Source: Paracoccus sp. (in: a-proteobacteria) (GTDB lineage Bacteria; Pseudomonadota; Alphaproteobacteria; Rhodobacterales; Rhodobacteraceae). Taken from it: a stretch of DNA of 5,395 nucleotides. The stretch covers positions 1 through 5,395 of the forward strand of contig JAPSIP010000131.1 of the NCBI GenBank assembly GCA_031178645.1. Reading direction: 5' to 3'. The position numbers and the translations under genes were made by a program. The first letter of the stretch is position 1. The number at the start of each line of letters is the position of its first letter. Below the pieces are notes generated by a model, which made no database searches, was not told where the DNA came from, and worked only from the letters and a program-made list of their open reading frames with translations. Of this stretch, positions 4,358 to 5,395 are shown piece after piece.

Positions 4358-5395
4358 GACGGCTTCAATCGCTCGAGAACCAAGCGACCCACCTGGGCGA
4401 TCAGCTCACGTCAGCCGAGGTGGCCCAGACCGCCCAGCAAGCCGAGAACCGGGAACTGCGCGATGAGATCGCGCGGCTGAAAAACCTGCCGCCGCAGCCA
4501 TCCTTCAAGCCCTCCGGGATGGACAAGGTTACGGAACGGGAGGTCTGCAAGAGCGGCGGACCACGGCGGCGACGTGGCTCGAAACGCGACACGGACCGCG
4601 TCACCCGCGAGGAGGTGCTGACCGCGGCAGCCCCTCGGGGTCGCGCTTCAAGGGCTACGAAACTTGTCTGGTCCGTGATCTGTCGCTACCGGCGCGAACG
4701 CTGGCTGACCCCGGAATGCAAAAGGCTCATTGCGCCTTTGCCGGAGGGACTGCTCGGCGGCTTTGGCGCCAACCTGCGGCGGTTCTGTCTTGTGCTTCAT
4801 GCCCAGGGGCAGGTGACGACGGAGCGGCTGACTACGATCCTGAACGGCATCGGCATGGAGATCTCCAAGCGCCAGGTGGTGCGCATCCTGACCAGTGGGC
4901 TGACGATTTTGTCGCAGAGGATCAGGCGATCCTGCGGAGCGGCCTCGCCACCGCGCCTTATATCAGCGTGGATGACACGGGGGCCCGTCATGCCCGCCGC
5001 GACGGCATCACCACGCAGATCGGCGGCACGCGCTTCAGCGTCTTTCGCACAGGCCGCTCAAAGTTACGGCTGAACTTCCTTTCTCTGCTGCGGTCCGGGT
5101 GTGAGGACTATGTGATCAACGACGCGGCGCTTGACTATATGCGCCTTCGCAAGGTGGCGCCGGATGTCATCGGCAAGCTTGCTGCCCACCCCGAGACCTC
5201 ATTTGCCTCGCAGATGGCCTGGTATGATCACTTGATCAGGCTGCGCCTTGACGTCTTCGACCGCACCCTGGTGCGGGAGGTCAGCGAGGCTGCCCTGTGG
5301 GGCGCGGTGCGCCACCACGGCCTGATGGGCAACACGGTGGTCGTGTCCGACGATGCCGGGCAGTTCCGCATTCCCAATCACGCCCTGTGCTGGGT
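4282..5395 (+). pseudogene. IS66-like DDE transposase, frame-disrupted and cut by window edge
   Basis: The first frame (ATG 4282) starts with a coiled coil (about residues 15-68, LRRRVDDLSRRLQSLENQ onwards) as in IS66-type transposases, then a basic PRRRRGSKRD linker and a helical region ending VRILTSG at residue 206 (4899). From there the family-like sequence continues in the -1 frame: ADDFVAEDQAILRSGL, PYISVDDTGARH, LRLNFLSLLRSG, ALWGAVRHHG, VVVSDDAGQF, open to base 5395, while the first frame ends in nonsense at 5073. ISVDDTG (GAT-GAC at 4971-4976) and VVSDDAG (5349-5354) probably carry the first two catalytic aspartates; the glutamate would lie beyond the window. A lost G near GGG 4897-4899 would explain the switch. 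Earlier, GSRFKGYETCLVRDLS is encoded in the -1 frame at 4638-4685 while the first frame resumes with RYRRERWL at 4684, suggesting two more indels. The exact family (IS66 proper or the ISBst12-like branch) is uncertain. A sequencing error or programmed frameshift could explain one site but hardly all. Confidence 0.75.

Overview
The window looks like the replication and partition core of a plasmid from an alphaproteobacterium of the Rhodobacterales, most likely Paracoccus or a close relative. The reasons are the high G+C with strongly GC-biased third codon positions, a replication initiator of the Rhodobacterales 'DnaA-like' type, and a divergently placed parA-parB pair. The genus is inferred from remembered family resemblance, not from a search.

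Layout: (1) Bases 1-333, minus strand, hold the first 111 codons of the replication initiator, cut by the window edge. (2) Bases 334-700 are a 367-base divergent intergenic region with a good minus-strand promoter for the initiator, a candidate plus-strand promoter for parA, and several inverted and direct repeats. It is the best candidate for the origin and control region. (3) Bases 701-3105 hold parA and parB, overlapping by four bases (ATGA), followed by a GC-rich hairpin. (4) Bases 3225-3865 hold a two-gene toxin-antitoxin operon: an AbrB-fold antitoxin and a PIN-domain toxin (VapBC type), again with an ATGA overlap. (5) Bases 3866-4281 are a less GC-rich stretch with no secure gene; an uncharacterised minus-strand reading frame may be real. 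(6) From 4282 to the window end runs an IS66-like DDE transposase gene whose reading frame is broken at least once with certainty and probably three times.

Together these form a plasmid maintenance block: the initiator starts replication, ParA/ParB segregate copies, and VapBC penalises loss. The transposase remnant marks the edge of the accessory region. The most notable unexplained signal is a 16-base palindrome, CTTCCCCNNGGGGAAG, present twice in parA and once (one arm base changed) in parB. The surrounding amino acids differ, so it may be a DNA site, possibly the centromere (parS) bound by ParB.
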